From Symsagittifera roscoffensis (lineage: Eukaryota > Xenacoelomorpha > Acoela > Convolutidae), in NCBI RefSeq assembly GCF_963678635.1, contig NC_087068.1, forward strand, positions 11,102,027 to 11,166,026: a DNA stretch of 64,000 nt. Direction: 5' to 3'. The translations under genes and the position numbers were made by a program. Shown one piece after another: positions 47,080-64,000 of this stretch (the stretch's first letter is position 1; each line of letters opens with the position of its first letter). The notes beneath the pieces are model-generated. The model ran no database searches. It was given only the letters and a program-made list of their open reading frames with translations, and was not told where the DNA came from.

Positions 47080-48240
47080 AAAAATATCTGCAACCTTTGA
47101 GTGTACTTTGACAGCTCCCAATAATAGGGTTCAGAATTTCAAATTTTGCCAAAAATTTTTCTTTGAGTTGATTGAATTCAAACCTTGAAAACCCATTCAA
47201 TTTTTATAAAAAAAACTTTAAAATGACAAAAAACGTCACACCTTGGAAACTAAAAGCAAATGATCAGTCGGACGCGACAAATTGCACTTCCTGAGAGTAT
47301 TCTCACAGTACCAAACTACAAGGTTAGGAAAACGTTGAGAACATTTTTAAATTCAAGTTTCTAAAAACCATGAAAAAAACGTCACAACTCGAAAATTGCA
47401 AAAACTTGAACAGTCATATGTGGAGGCGAGATCCCCAACCCCCTCGAGTGATCTGGCAGCTCCCAACTAAAGGGTTGGGAATTTCAGATTTTAAAATATA
47501 TATATTTAATTTACTTTTCTGAAAAATTTTTTATAAAACCGCATGGCTTATCTAGAAAACTACAAGAAATTGAGCAGTTATATTTGAAGGTAAGACTTGC
47601 AACTACTAAAAATACTCTGACAGCACCCCATTGCAAATAAGAGGGCGTCAAACAAAAAACGTCATATCTCCAAAGCTTAAAAAAATCAGAACTTGGAGGC
47701 CAGATTCGCAACCCCCGATAGTATTCTGACAGCCCTTCAATAGAGTGTTGGGAATTTCAAAAATAAATAAAAATAAGTTTTGTAAATTTTTTGAAAAATC
47801 ATTAGAACCGTCATAACTAAGAGCATTTTAGCAGTCTCATTTGGATGTAAGATTTGGATCTTGAAACTTCTGAGAGTACCCTCACAGTACCCAACAACAA
47901 GATTAGAAATTTCCAATCTTTATAGAAATTTTAAAATAAGTTTTCTGAAAAATTAAAATGAAATCAGAAAACACGTCATATCTCAAAAACTACAAGATTT
48001 TGAGCAGTCACATTTGGAGGCAAGACTCGCAATCCTTGACAGCACCCAGCAACACGATTTGAAATTTCAAGTTTTTGAAATTATTATGTTTATTGAGTTT
48101 TCGGAAAAATTTTGAAAAAATCACAAAATCGTCGTATCTCGTACACTGAAAGGACTTGGGCATTCATAATTGGAGACCAAATTCCCAACCCCTGGTGGAA
48201 CTCTGGCAGTGTCCCTCTATTGTGTTGCTAACTTTTAACT
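47080..48240 (+). repeat. Degenerate ~157-bp tandem array
   Basis: Eight units marked by 'ctgacagctcccaa'-type segments at about 47107, 47303, 47453, 47618, 47726, 47890, 48038 and 48203. Each is followed by 'ttgggaatttca' and then 'cgtcatatctcaaaaacta' and 'ttggaggcaagattcgcaac'. Unit lengths vary from about 108 to 196 nt. Confidence 0.75.
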
Positions 48241-51200
48241 CGGTGGAACAAACACTGGGTTCAAAATGGAAAATCGTTTAAAAAATTCTCAAGCATTGCA
48301 ATTTACGATATAGCTTAACCACTCATAGATACGTAAATGCGCTTTACTGTTGCAAAAAAAATGCTTAAACATGGCAAGATACGTGTCACACTCATTTAAA
48401 TATAGTATAGATAGATAGACATTCTTCTTCTACATAATGATTGAATAATGAATCAAATTTTGTAATTGGACGCACATTAACTTAGTTTTCACGTTAAATG
48501 AATCTTTAGGCTACTAGCTGCGTGAAATATATTTTCAGCCGAATTCGTTCAGTTATGCAAATAAAGTCAATCAGGAATTTGCTTTGAAACCAAATTGGTG
48601 GGAAAAATATACGTTCAATTATTTAGAAAAGCTCAATTATTTAGAAAAGAGATTATGTGAAAAATATTGAATTAACAACAGCATCTGTACAGATATGACA
48701 TTTAAATTTAATGTTCGTAAAATTGATCAAATAATTTTAAAAGCTCATTTTCAAATTTACAAATTAACAGAAAATTGAATTAGGGTACTGCTGTTAGCTA
48801 ACTATCTACTAGCTTAGTGTATTACAGCACATTATTAATTAAGATAGAAAACAGAAAAGTGAACTCTGAAAATCATCACATAAAAATTAATCGAATATAT
48901 TTAACATAAAAAACGAACGCATCCGAGATCTAAGTGACGTCATTGTTAATCTCATTTGACCATTTGATGTTTCTGACGTTAGTTGCTATACCAATACAGA
49001 TCCTAAATTTCCCTCTAAGCGATGTAACATCATCTCAGGCGATTTTAGGGGACTCAATTTTAAAGCAAGTTTTTCTCCCTTTTGAAATTCTCCAGGTCTA
49101 TTTCCTGGTCGCATAAATTACTTCTATTTACAATGGTAGGTAGTAACCTATTTCCATTATTGCACATGAAAAGGTTAAAAAACTGCAAAATGCATTTTTG
49201 TTTTGCGGAATAGAAATTATAAGTCAGTTCATTTCTCTCAGCAAAGCAGAATCACTCAGCTGATAGTTTTGCAATGGTAGAGAGAATAAGTGAAAAACTC
49301 TTCAATCAACCAAACTTAATTATCAATGCTACTTGCCAGTAATGATCATTTGATCCCTTTGACTGAATTTTGGGGTCTATCCAACTTAGGGCTCCCCAAT
49401 TAACCGAAAAAAAATATTAAATCCTGCTTGTCATAAATATTTTTTCTAGTTACTGAATTAATTTGATAAATAATGATCCGAATTTTGAAACTTAGCAAAA
49501 CACTACACGAGTACGCATGTTGCACTCATTTTCCGGTAAAAAATCAAATTACATCATCAAGACCATGAAATGTGGACTATATGGCACTGCTTTTATTGAA
49601 TTGAAACATATCTCAATAATTATGATGATTTCACCAACTGCACGTCAGCACTTGATAAAAATGGAAAGGACAGACCAAAACACTTTTGACCGGAAATCTC
49701 TTCTAAAAATAGACACATTGCACGGTTCGATAATTCGCTTGCTACAATTGATTGAGTTCTATAGCAGCAAACCGATTAGAAATGAGCTTGATCGTAATTG
49801 ATTTCATTTACGCATCTTCAATAGATTTACTCAAAAATTGCCTTTCTTGAAATTACAAATAATGTCAACGCCCCTTCATAACAGAAAAAAAGGGTAAAAA
49901 TAGCTGGACTCGCCATGTTACCAAACTTTACGCCCAAACATCCTAAAATATCACTATCATATTTTTCAAAATTATTGGATAAAATGAAAATTTTTCATTT
50001 GAGATTCACGTCGTTTCCATGCACGGCTATACTTCAATGGTTGAAATCAATTGAGGACAAAATAATTATGCGGATATAACATTGGGGATTTAAATGTTTC
50101 AAGTATTTAGATTTTATTTTTTAAAACTGCAGTTGTTTACTTTTGTTGTTTAGCACCAAATATAGCGAGTCACGTTAGGGAATAGTTGAGAATTTCTTGT
50201 CAATAGAGGTCACGAAGACTTCTAAAATTCAGTTCACTGTATGAGCAAGGAGTGTGCGCAAGTGCGGTTTCATCACTACCGATTAGATTAATCAAACAGA
50301 TTAATAGAAAAAAAAATTTTTATAATCCAATCGAAAATACATGATTTAAAAATCAGCACTCAAATGGTACCGAAACTATTGTAAATTATAATTGAAACTT
50401 AATTAATAATCGAGTTTATTCAAACACATGCTTTTGGCATTACTCGATTTAATCAGTTTTCGAATACAAGTTTTGGATCTATTTAGTGTTCGTTCAAACT
50501 AGTTCTTTGGCAGTCGCCAAGTAAAATGGCGAGATTAAATTATCCTTTTGTTTTCATAAATTTCCATTAAGTTAAGCATAAAAAACGATATCTCGAAACT
50601 CGATTTTAATGAAATTTGCTTGCCGGTTAACCGTTTTCAAGATAAAAATCTATTAAAAACAATCTTTACATGTATCACTAATTGAACTTGATAGTGAGCG
50701 CATCAAGCAAACATTATCTAAAACTGAACAGAAATAAAAAAAACGCATTAGACGTTTAAGGTGCTAGGCTGGAAATTACAACAGTAAAGTCATCGAAGTT
50801 CGCTCTCAGAAAATCGCATTTATTTCCAATTTATATGGTCCAAGTTTTGGATACAATACTTATTATATACCTTTCATTTCCTTCTTTCCTATAAGCTTTT
50901 TTTGGGATTATGCCATTTTCATGAGCAGCAACAAAACTCAGCAGAAATATTAAAACCGAGTCTAACTTTGCTCTAACCAACTGTAGAAAAATAAAAGTAG
51001 ACGTTAAACTTGCTTTGAAAGCGATCTATTTTCCTGCTATTTTTTCTCGCCTAATTTTGTGAAAGCTATCATTAAAACTCACATTTATTTTAAATCTCCG
51101 TTGACAAATTGCACTCAGCTTTTGACATGAACTCCCGAATATCCTCAGAATTCTTTAATTAAAGAATGAAACTAGTGACGTAATTTGAAAATAAATTTAA

Positions 51201-51981
51201 CTGAAAAACAAATTTTTCAAACCGCTAATGAGCCCATAGAAGTTTCATCCTATTTCGCTTTAAAAATAGACGTTCGTGGCCTCTCGTACTCAGTGTTTTT
51301 TAAGCCATGGAGATCAAATTTGTACAAATTACATTCCTAACCATACAAGCATAAGTGAAGCACACTATTAGCAGTTCCTTATTTATGATAGATCGCTCAA
51401 GTTTCATTATAAAATTCTTAAATAGATACTTTTCTTCATGTTTAGCACTAAAAATATATCTGATCTCAAATGACAAGATCAAATTCATTTCATCATTTCG
51501 GTTTCAAAAAAATTAACTACATTTTTTCTCTAATAAATAAAATAATTCCAGATGACTTTTCAAGAAATAAAACATTTAATCATGCAAATTGTATACAGCC
51601 ATTTTATCTTAAATTCAAAAATTTTCAAAGAACGAAAAAAAATACGAACATAGACTTGGATCAATTAACATTTAGAGGTTTATTGCAGCAGCACAGCAGA
51701 AAAAAAGCAAAGCTTCTCTAACTAACTGATCGACTAAAACATTAATATATCAATTCAGCAATAACTGCTAATATAGAATTTGAAGAATTTAGAAACATAA
51801 ACCCAGTAAAGTTTATGAATAAATTTTTAATCAGACTAATTAATTTAATTGATTCTACTATAAATAGCTGAAAATAGAATCTGTTTCTCGTGTATTTTTG
51901 ACTTCCGACTCGTTTAGGATTTAGGGTCTGATGATCCTTGCGTCCTCTTCATTTCTGTCTTCTTTTCAGGTGGGCATATTT
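48241..51981. other. Unrecognised AT-rich intergenic DNA
   Basis: Compared with its neighbours this has few identifiable repeats and no credible ORF on either strand. TTTATT at 51678 on the plus strand could be the polyadenylation signal of the minus-strand CMIP gene. Otherwise I see nothing. Confidence 0.5.
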
Positions 51982-58894
<6,913 letters not shown>

Positions 58895-59765
58895 TTTGCT
58901 TCACAAGTGGTCACATTAGTCTAGAACGCCGAGGCAAAAACCAAAAATCGTAGAAAAAAGTGATATTTAATAAAAACTCATAATCAGGTCGAAAGTATCA
59001 TAGTACCCGAGGTTACAGTCATTAGTCCCTACATTGCATTATCCAGTCGAAATCCTCGGAATTTTCTAGATATGGAAGACTAAAATATAATGTGGACAGA
59101 AAGTATCAAAGTCAGATGGTTGGGAATCAAGCCAACCAGATTGAGAAAACAAACACCTGCACAGAAAAAACCGGAGTTGAAAGTGACTCAACAAGACTGA
59201 CCTCATATGAGGCTACCATATAAAAAGTAAAATTCGCCCATTCATTACACATTTACGGAGCGTAGGAAAGGTACCTATTGACTACTGGCTGACGTCAGTT
59301 ACCTTAATTCTACTCGTTTTTAACCGCAAAGACCTAGCCAGTTATTTTTCTGATCTGTTAAGGGCTAAGTAAAAAGTTACCATTTATAGGCGATAAGCCA
59401 AATGACTTTTGATCAGCTTTGGTTTACATGCAAAAATAACCACATAGCTGTCCCCAGACAACGCGAGTACTATTAAAAATGCTGCTAGAAAACTACAATT
59501 TACTGTTTTTAGTGAGTTATATACTGAATCCTTTACAGATGTATTGACTCTTTCCTCGACTCTCAATACTCATGCTGTGAAATGCTAAATTAAATTGGAG
59601 TTAATCAAATCGTTCAGGGCATTACAGTAGCTTAAATGTATATTCATTGTATATTCATTGTCTCTAATAATCTCTAGGCACCGGGCCTCTAATTCCGTGT
59701 TCTCCCGGAGATACTGTAGTTATGTTTCCAATTTCGTGGCACGGTAGGCTTTTGATCTGTTCGGG
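58895..59765. other. Upstream flank of CMIP
   Basis: Probably contains the CMIP promoter and 5' untranslated exon. No TATA box or other element can be called with confidence. Composition becomes less AT-rich from about 59.2 kb. Confidence 0.35.
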
Positions 59766-60195
59766 ATGTGTGTGCCAGTCGGTCATATTTTGAAGTTTGA
59801 CCTTGAGCTGAACGTTTAATTTTGATTCTGGGGAGAAAATTTTTTTTTTCAAAATTTCGAAATGAGCATATCATGCTCAAGTTTCTTGCGGCAACTGAAA
59901 ATACGAGAAAAAGCAATCAATAGATTCGAGTGATAACCACGGGAAAGTTGCAAGAAAAAAGAGTGTGTAAGATTGCTAATCGCAATTTTACCGTAATAAT
60001 CCAGCACGAGTAGAGCTATCTTTTTCCCGAGAGAAAATCAAGAGTTATAAAAGACGGATATAGAAGACGATCAGTTCGACCAGATTGACACTTGAGTGGA
60101 AAGGTGGACAGCTGAAGCTGCCGAAAGGTCCAGGAAGAAAACTTATTCTTGAGTTCTAACTTACTTATTTAAAACTCCTTGAGTTAGACTCAATT
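59766..60195 (+). repeat. Direct repeat flanking the 60.3-kb ORF, left copy
   Basis: It shares with 61216-61675, in order: 'gtgccagtcggtcatattt', 'gaagtttgaccttgag', 'tttttcaaaatttcgaa', 'gggaaagttg', 'attgct...cgcaattt', 'gagtagagct', 'ggtggaaaggtggacag' (one base differs) and 'agaaaact'. Identity is perhaps 70%. They could be old LTRs or simply a duplicated segment. Confidence 0.6.
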
Positions 60196-60246
60196 ACTTT
60201 AAATCGGAAGTCAATATACGCGATAGACTACAGCAGGAGACTCGAG

Positions 60247-60789
60247 TTGTTTGAGACTGCGTGCAAAGTATTCGCCATACCGACGGAAGTCAGGAACGTA
60301 TGGAGTCGCTTGAGGTACTTTCCATGGTTTCGGGCGACACTGACGTCTTGGTTGTACATGACAACGAAAGATCACATGAGAAAACATCAAAAAGAGTATC
60401 GACAGTTCCAGGCCGAGATTGGGCCGGAAGCTTTCAAGAGACCCCTGCTAACCCATCGTAATGCGATCACGACAGGATGGAAAAGAGTGGGTAAGATGTC
60501 TAGAGACAATACCAAAGCGAGGGAGTCGATACTAGAGGAAGACCTGGCGAAGAACGTGAGCTTGAGCCTGCACAACTCCTTTTGCTTGAACCGAGAAGCT
60601 AGGGTGAAGGCACTACCCAACCAAGCAAAGAGGTTGCAGGAGAAGAGAGAATGGATGCGATCCTATGAACAGCTGAAGGCTTGGGAGGAGATAGTGATTA
60701 GTTCCGATGATGAAGAGGAACGGTTGAGACAGTTTGCCGCATCCAGCACTTCAGGATGCAGTACCTCCAAGGCGAAGAGTACGAGATGA
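60247..60789 (+). CDS. Unidentified ORF, possible mobile-element protein
   Basis: The frame is open from a stop near 60157 to TGA at 60787-60789. The first ATG is at 60358, giving 143 residues; reading from 60247 would need a non-ATG start or splicing. The product is hydrophilic and highly charged, with a helical Lys/Arg/Glu-rich centre, an acidic SSDDEEE segment and a Ser/Thr-rich C-terminus (ASSTSGCSTSK). There is no signal peptide or membrane segment. Codon composition is GC-rich and looks coding. It sits between two direct repeats 1.45 kb apart, which suggests a non-autonomous LTR-type or other mobile element. No domain was recognised, and a host exon cannot be excluded. Confidence 0.4.
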   Translation: MFETACKVFAIPTEVRNVWSRLRYFPWFRATLTSWLYMTTKDHMRKHQKEYRQFQAEIGPEAFKRPLLTHRNAITTGWKRVGKMSRDNTKARESILEEDLAKNVSLSLHNSFCLNREARVKALPNQAKRLQEKREWMRSYEQLKAWEEIVISSDDEEERLRQFAASSTSGCSTSKAKSTR

Positions 60790-61215
60790 ATGGGCAAATC
60801 GGATGGATCTTGAGTCTTGAGAGGGAAGGGGGGCTTGAGCGTGGATCCGAGTGAAACTTGGATTCACGAAAAAGAAATTTTAACAAAGCAAATATTGTTA
60901 CTAATATACTATATTTATTATATAAATCGAAATGCTGCATGACAATTTCCTGATTGAATAGGACAAAAGAGATTTTAAAATGATTGGCTTGAAAAGCGAA
61001 AATTCAAGGGTGCAGGTGTATGCAGATTTTGGTTGCTGTTTAGCAATAGTGTGAAAATTTTAAATGGCTGTGAATTTTGGGATGTAGATGAGCTTAAATC
61101 TGCTGCAAACTTCTGTAAATGACCACTGGCACTGTATCTTGAGCAACACTCGGTTTTTCTGGGACTCACTGGCAGAAGACAGCGCGCGATGAGGACATCG
61201 ATCTCGAGTCCGGGG

Positions 61216-61675
61216 AGTATGTGCCAGTCGGTCATATTTGGAAGTTTGACCTTGAGAGAAGCAAAAAAACACTTGATTTTGGAGTGAAATTTAATTTTTC
61301 AAAATTTCGAATGGAACCTGTCATGCACGATTTTCTCGCGAGAACTGAAAATCAGAAAAAAGAAGTTAGAACAATTTCAGAACGATTGAGACACACACGC
61401 GGGAAAGTTGTAAGAAAAAGCAGTAGGAAATTGCTATTCGCAATTTCCATCACTATAATAATCGAGAGTAGAGCTGTCCCATCTGTGACAGAGACGAGAG
61501 CATTCCCTCGAATTGGATTATAACGACTGGAGTATTATTCGGAACTGGACTAGAGTGAACCTTCGGTGGAAAGGTGGACAGCTTGAGTGTCCTAATGGTT
61601 CACAAGAAAACTATTGTCTAGAGTATAAACTCGTTCTCATTGTTAAAACTATAAAACATTAGACTCATTTAGTTG
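61216..61675 (+). repeat. Direct repeat flanking the 60.3-kb ORF, right copy
   Basis: Partner of 59766-60195. The left edge is 'tatgtgccagtcggtcat'. Homology fades after 'ttagactcattta' near 61675. The flanks show no clear target duplication. Confidence 0.6.
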
Positions 61676-62633
61676 CGTTATTTAATTCTTGAGTTAATTA
61701 CTGACTGGATTATTTCCCACTTCTTGAGCGTGCTACTATGTGAGTACAAATTTAAATTCCTAGAGTGTGTTTTATGATTGTTATGTTGAGGTAAGGCGAG
61801 TTTTAGGTTGATCCATCTGAAATGGATCAAAGTTCCACTGTCTAATAAAAAGTAACTTAACGGATTGTTCCAACCCGGTTTTTAACGGCGTTCATGTATT
61901 TTGGGTATCTAGAGACCTAAGTATGGGGACGTTTCTAATTCTAGAGTGGGGGGATATTTTAGTAGTAGCCTTTAAGCTGTAACGGGTCGTAGTCTCATGT
62001 CACAAGCGAACCGAACTGGCTCCGACCGTTCTTGAGGTAGAAAAACACAAGAGATGGTGTCCCTGACCCTTGAGCCAGTGGTTATAGGGCCTATTCTTCT
62101 TAAGCCTCATGTGTGACTGCAGTAGACGAATGTTACATAGTGTTTTTATGGCGCTCCTGGGTGTTTACGACATCAAGACTACGGAGTCGAACCCACTTGA
62201 GACAGCTTCGGGCTGAATGCCCATTCTAGAGTACCGGCGGTACGGTTCGACAGGAACGTGCAAACCTTCCGGTTGTACCGTGATAGCTTTTTAAGAAAAC
62301 TCGAGAAAATTTCCTGGTACGCTCTCCGAACGAGGCTTAGCTAACCGAGTAAAGGGGGGCAACTAGGGGGACAAAAACACGAGCAAAAAGACAAAAAGCA
62401 AAACAAAAACCAAAAAAAGAATAGAAAAAGGAACAAAAACCATAAAACGAAAAAAGACAGTGACTTTGACACCAGATTAGTTGGATCAAACCTTTATATT
62501 AATTAAATAGTATACCCATACTGTTTTACAAGTTCGATCGTTTCGATCAACCTAGCAATTTAAACCAGTAAACTGAATAAAGTGCCCGAAGTGGGGCGTG
62601 GTCAAAGGTTTTCAGATAGCTTGGAACTTAGCT
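61676..62633. other. Composition-shifted DNA without a recognised gene
   Basis: More GC-rich than the rest of the window. 62230-62280 holds a small palindrome (gtaccggcggtac) and a second 'gtaccg'. 62385-62460 is A-rich ('acaaaaac' repeats). No ORF or RNA gene could be supported. Confidence 0.35.
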
Positions 62634-62830
62634 GGACCAATAGGAGACTTGACTGGAAGAGGTGACCAGCCGAGTGGGAAAGTGGTTCAGGGACACTTGA
62701 GCTGAACCAATAGGAGACTTGACTGGAAGAGGTGACCAGCCGAGTGGGAAAGTGGTTCAGGGACACTTGAGCTGAACCAATAGGAGACTGGACTGGAACA
62801 GGTGACCAGTCGAGTGGGAAAGCAGCCAAG
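62634..62830 (+). repeat. 70-bp tandem repeat, nearly three units
   Basis: 'accaataggagacttgact' recurs at exactly 70-nt steps (62641, 62711 and 62781 for 'taggagact'). The first two units are virtually identical and the third is diverged and partial. The minus-strand ORF through it is a by-product. Confidence 0.95.
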
Positions 62831-63038
62831 AAGGATTTGGCAATTCTCGAGTTCTCAAGTTGGGCAGAACGGGTATCGTTAGAATCCACATTACATTATA
62901 GGAGATAAGTGTAAAATTGGATAAGCGAAATCCCCCAGTTTTGAGGAACGTTTTTACTTGAGCAGGCCTGGAAACAGGTCTACGGTTTTCTCTTGAGAGG
63001 TTTAGCACCCGGCGCTTAAAGTAATTTTTAGGCTTAAG

Positions 63039-63080
63039 AAGGGGGGCTAGAAAGGGGGGAGGTTAGAAGGGGGGCTGGTT
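63039..63080 (+). other. Cluster of G-runs
   Basis: Three runs of six G within about 35 nt ('ggggggctagaaagggggg' and 'gaaggggggctgg') and a further GG nearby. Potential quadruplex-forming DNA of unknown role. Confidence 0.4.
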
Positions 63081-63648
63081 AAGTTAGAGGTTGGCGGTTG
63101 TAAATTGTAAAAAGGGGGAAATTAGAGTAACTAATTAGTCGACATCGTTGACTTAGTTACATTAGAAATTAACACGCGTTGGTAATATTAGGTGGAGATC
63201 CAAAATTCAACTCGAGTTAAGACTGGTACGCTGGTTGGTTTGGTAGGGGGGACCGGATATAGACAGCTTTTGTGATACCCCATAAGATCACTAGTGGGGG
63301 GAGGAAAACGCGTGGCAATTAGGTACCAGACATTTTTTTTTAGACGAAAGGTAGACATTGGTCACCTTTGAATTTCAGGTGGGCTCATTTTTCTGTTTTT
63401 ATTATTTTTCTTACTTAGATTTTTGTTGCATTTTAGTGAGGATTTGTGTTTGGTTTTATACGAACAGGTGATCACAAGATACCTGCGCACCTACATTGAA
63501 ATAGAAACAACCAAAAAGAAGAGGGGGGTCAGCATTTGGCTTTTAAGAGAGGGTTTTTGGGAAAATTTTACTAGAGCTTGAGTGGTGGTACAAGGTACGG
63601 TGATTCAAGAAGACCCTACAACGAGGAAGACACTCCGTGACGAGTATT

Positions 63649-64000
63649 GGGACAAGACCGAAGAAGTCTTGGGACAGAGCAGTCTTGGGATAGTGGTCTT
63701 GGGACAGGGTCTTGAGACAGTGGTCTTGGGACAGGGTCTTGGGACAGTGGTCTTGGGACAGGGTCTTGGGACAGTGGTCTTGGGACAGTGGTCTTGGGAC
63801 AGGGTCTTGGGACAGGGTCTTGGGACAGTGGTCTTGGGACAGGGTCTTGGGACAGTCGTCTTGGGACAGTGGTCTTGGGACAGGGTCTTGGGACAGGGTC
63901 TTGGGACAGGGTCTTGGGACAGTGGTCTTGGGACAGGGTCTTGGGACAGGGGTCTTGGGACAGTGGTCTTGGGACAGGGGTCTTGGGACAGGGTCTTGGG
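63649..64000 (+). repeat. G-rich minisatellite running off the window
   Basis: More than 20 units of 13-15 bp built on 'ggtcttgggacag' in two interspersed variants ('gggacagtggtctt' and 'gggacagggtctt'). It begins as diverged units near 63649 and is still running at the last base. The array has GGG runs at 3-5 nt spacing on the plus strand. Confidence 0.97.

Noticed and set aside
62602-63008. Overlapping minus-strand ORFs of 83-95 codons
   Set aside because: They arise from the 70-bp tandem repeat; there is no coding evidence.

Overview
This window looks like AT-rich nuclear DNA from an animal. It holds three spliced genes with metazoan orthologues (cysteine string protein/DNAJC5, sestrin, and C-Maf-inducing protein/CMIP). 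They are separated by long stretches dense in short non-autonomous transposons, tRNA-derived SINE-like repeats and decayed satellite arrays. I see no prokaryotic operons, rRNA or CRISPR arrays. The clade cannot be fixed from the sequence; an invertebrate is likely. Two of the eleven coding introns I can define appear to be GC-AG rather than GT-AG.

Layout. 1-5.6 kb is repeat-rich intergenic DNA. 5.65-8.93 kb (+) is the complete cysteine string protein gene in five coding exons. A recent 2.79-kb tandem duplication begins 91 nt after its stop codon (9.02-14.60 kb). At 19.5 kb (+) a well-formed terminal exon in compatible phase encodes an Arg/Ser-rich tail and may be an alternative 3' end of the same gene. 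15-35 kb is a repeat field: Mutator-like elements, a ~0.5-kb hairpin repeat family, two ~2-kb arrays of a degenerate ~86-bp satellite, and a stray copy of one CMIP exon at 29.1 kb. 35.6-40.7 kb (-) is a sestrin gene; one of its introns contains a stack of transposons nested inside each other (37.5-39.1 kb). 41-48 kb is again repeats. 48.2-51.9 kb is AT-rich with no recognisable repeat or gene. 52.0-58.9 kb (-) is the complete CMIP gene (five coding exons, 920 codons). From about 59.2 kb the base composition changes. That end has a 143-codon ORF between two diverged direct repeats, a 70-bp tandem repeat, and a G-rich minisatellite running off the right edge.

Functionally the three genes are unrelated: a synaptic-vesicle co-chaperone, a stress/nutrient regulator of TORC1, and a PH/LRR signalling adaptor. 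Nothing suggests a gene cluster. The most noteworthy points are the possible alternative CSP tail, an acceptor choice that decides whether sestrin keeps its catalytic-site cysteine, the CMIP exon copy with intact splice sites, a transposon insertion that duplicated a splice donor, and the nested transposon stack.
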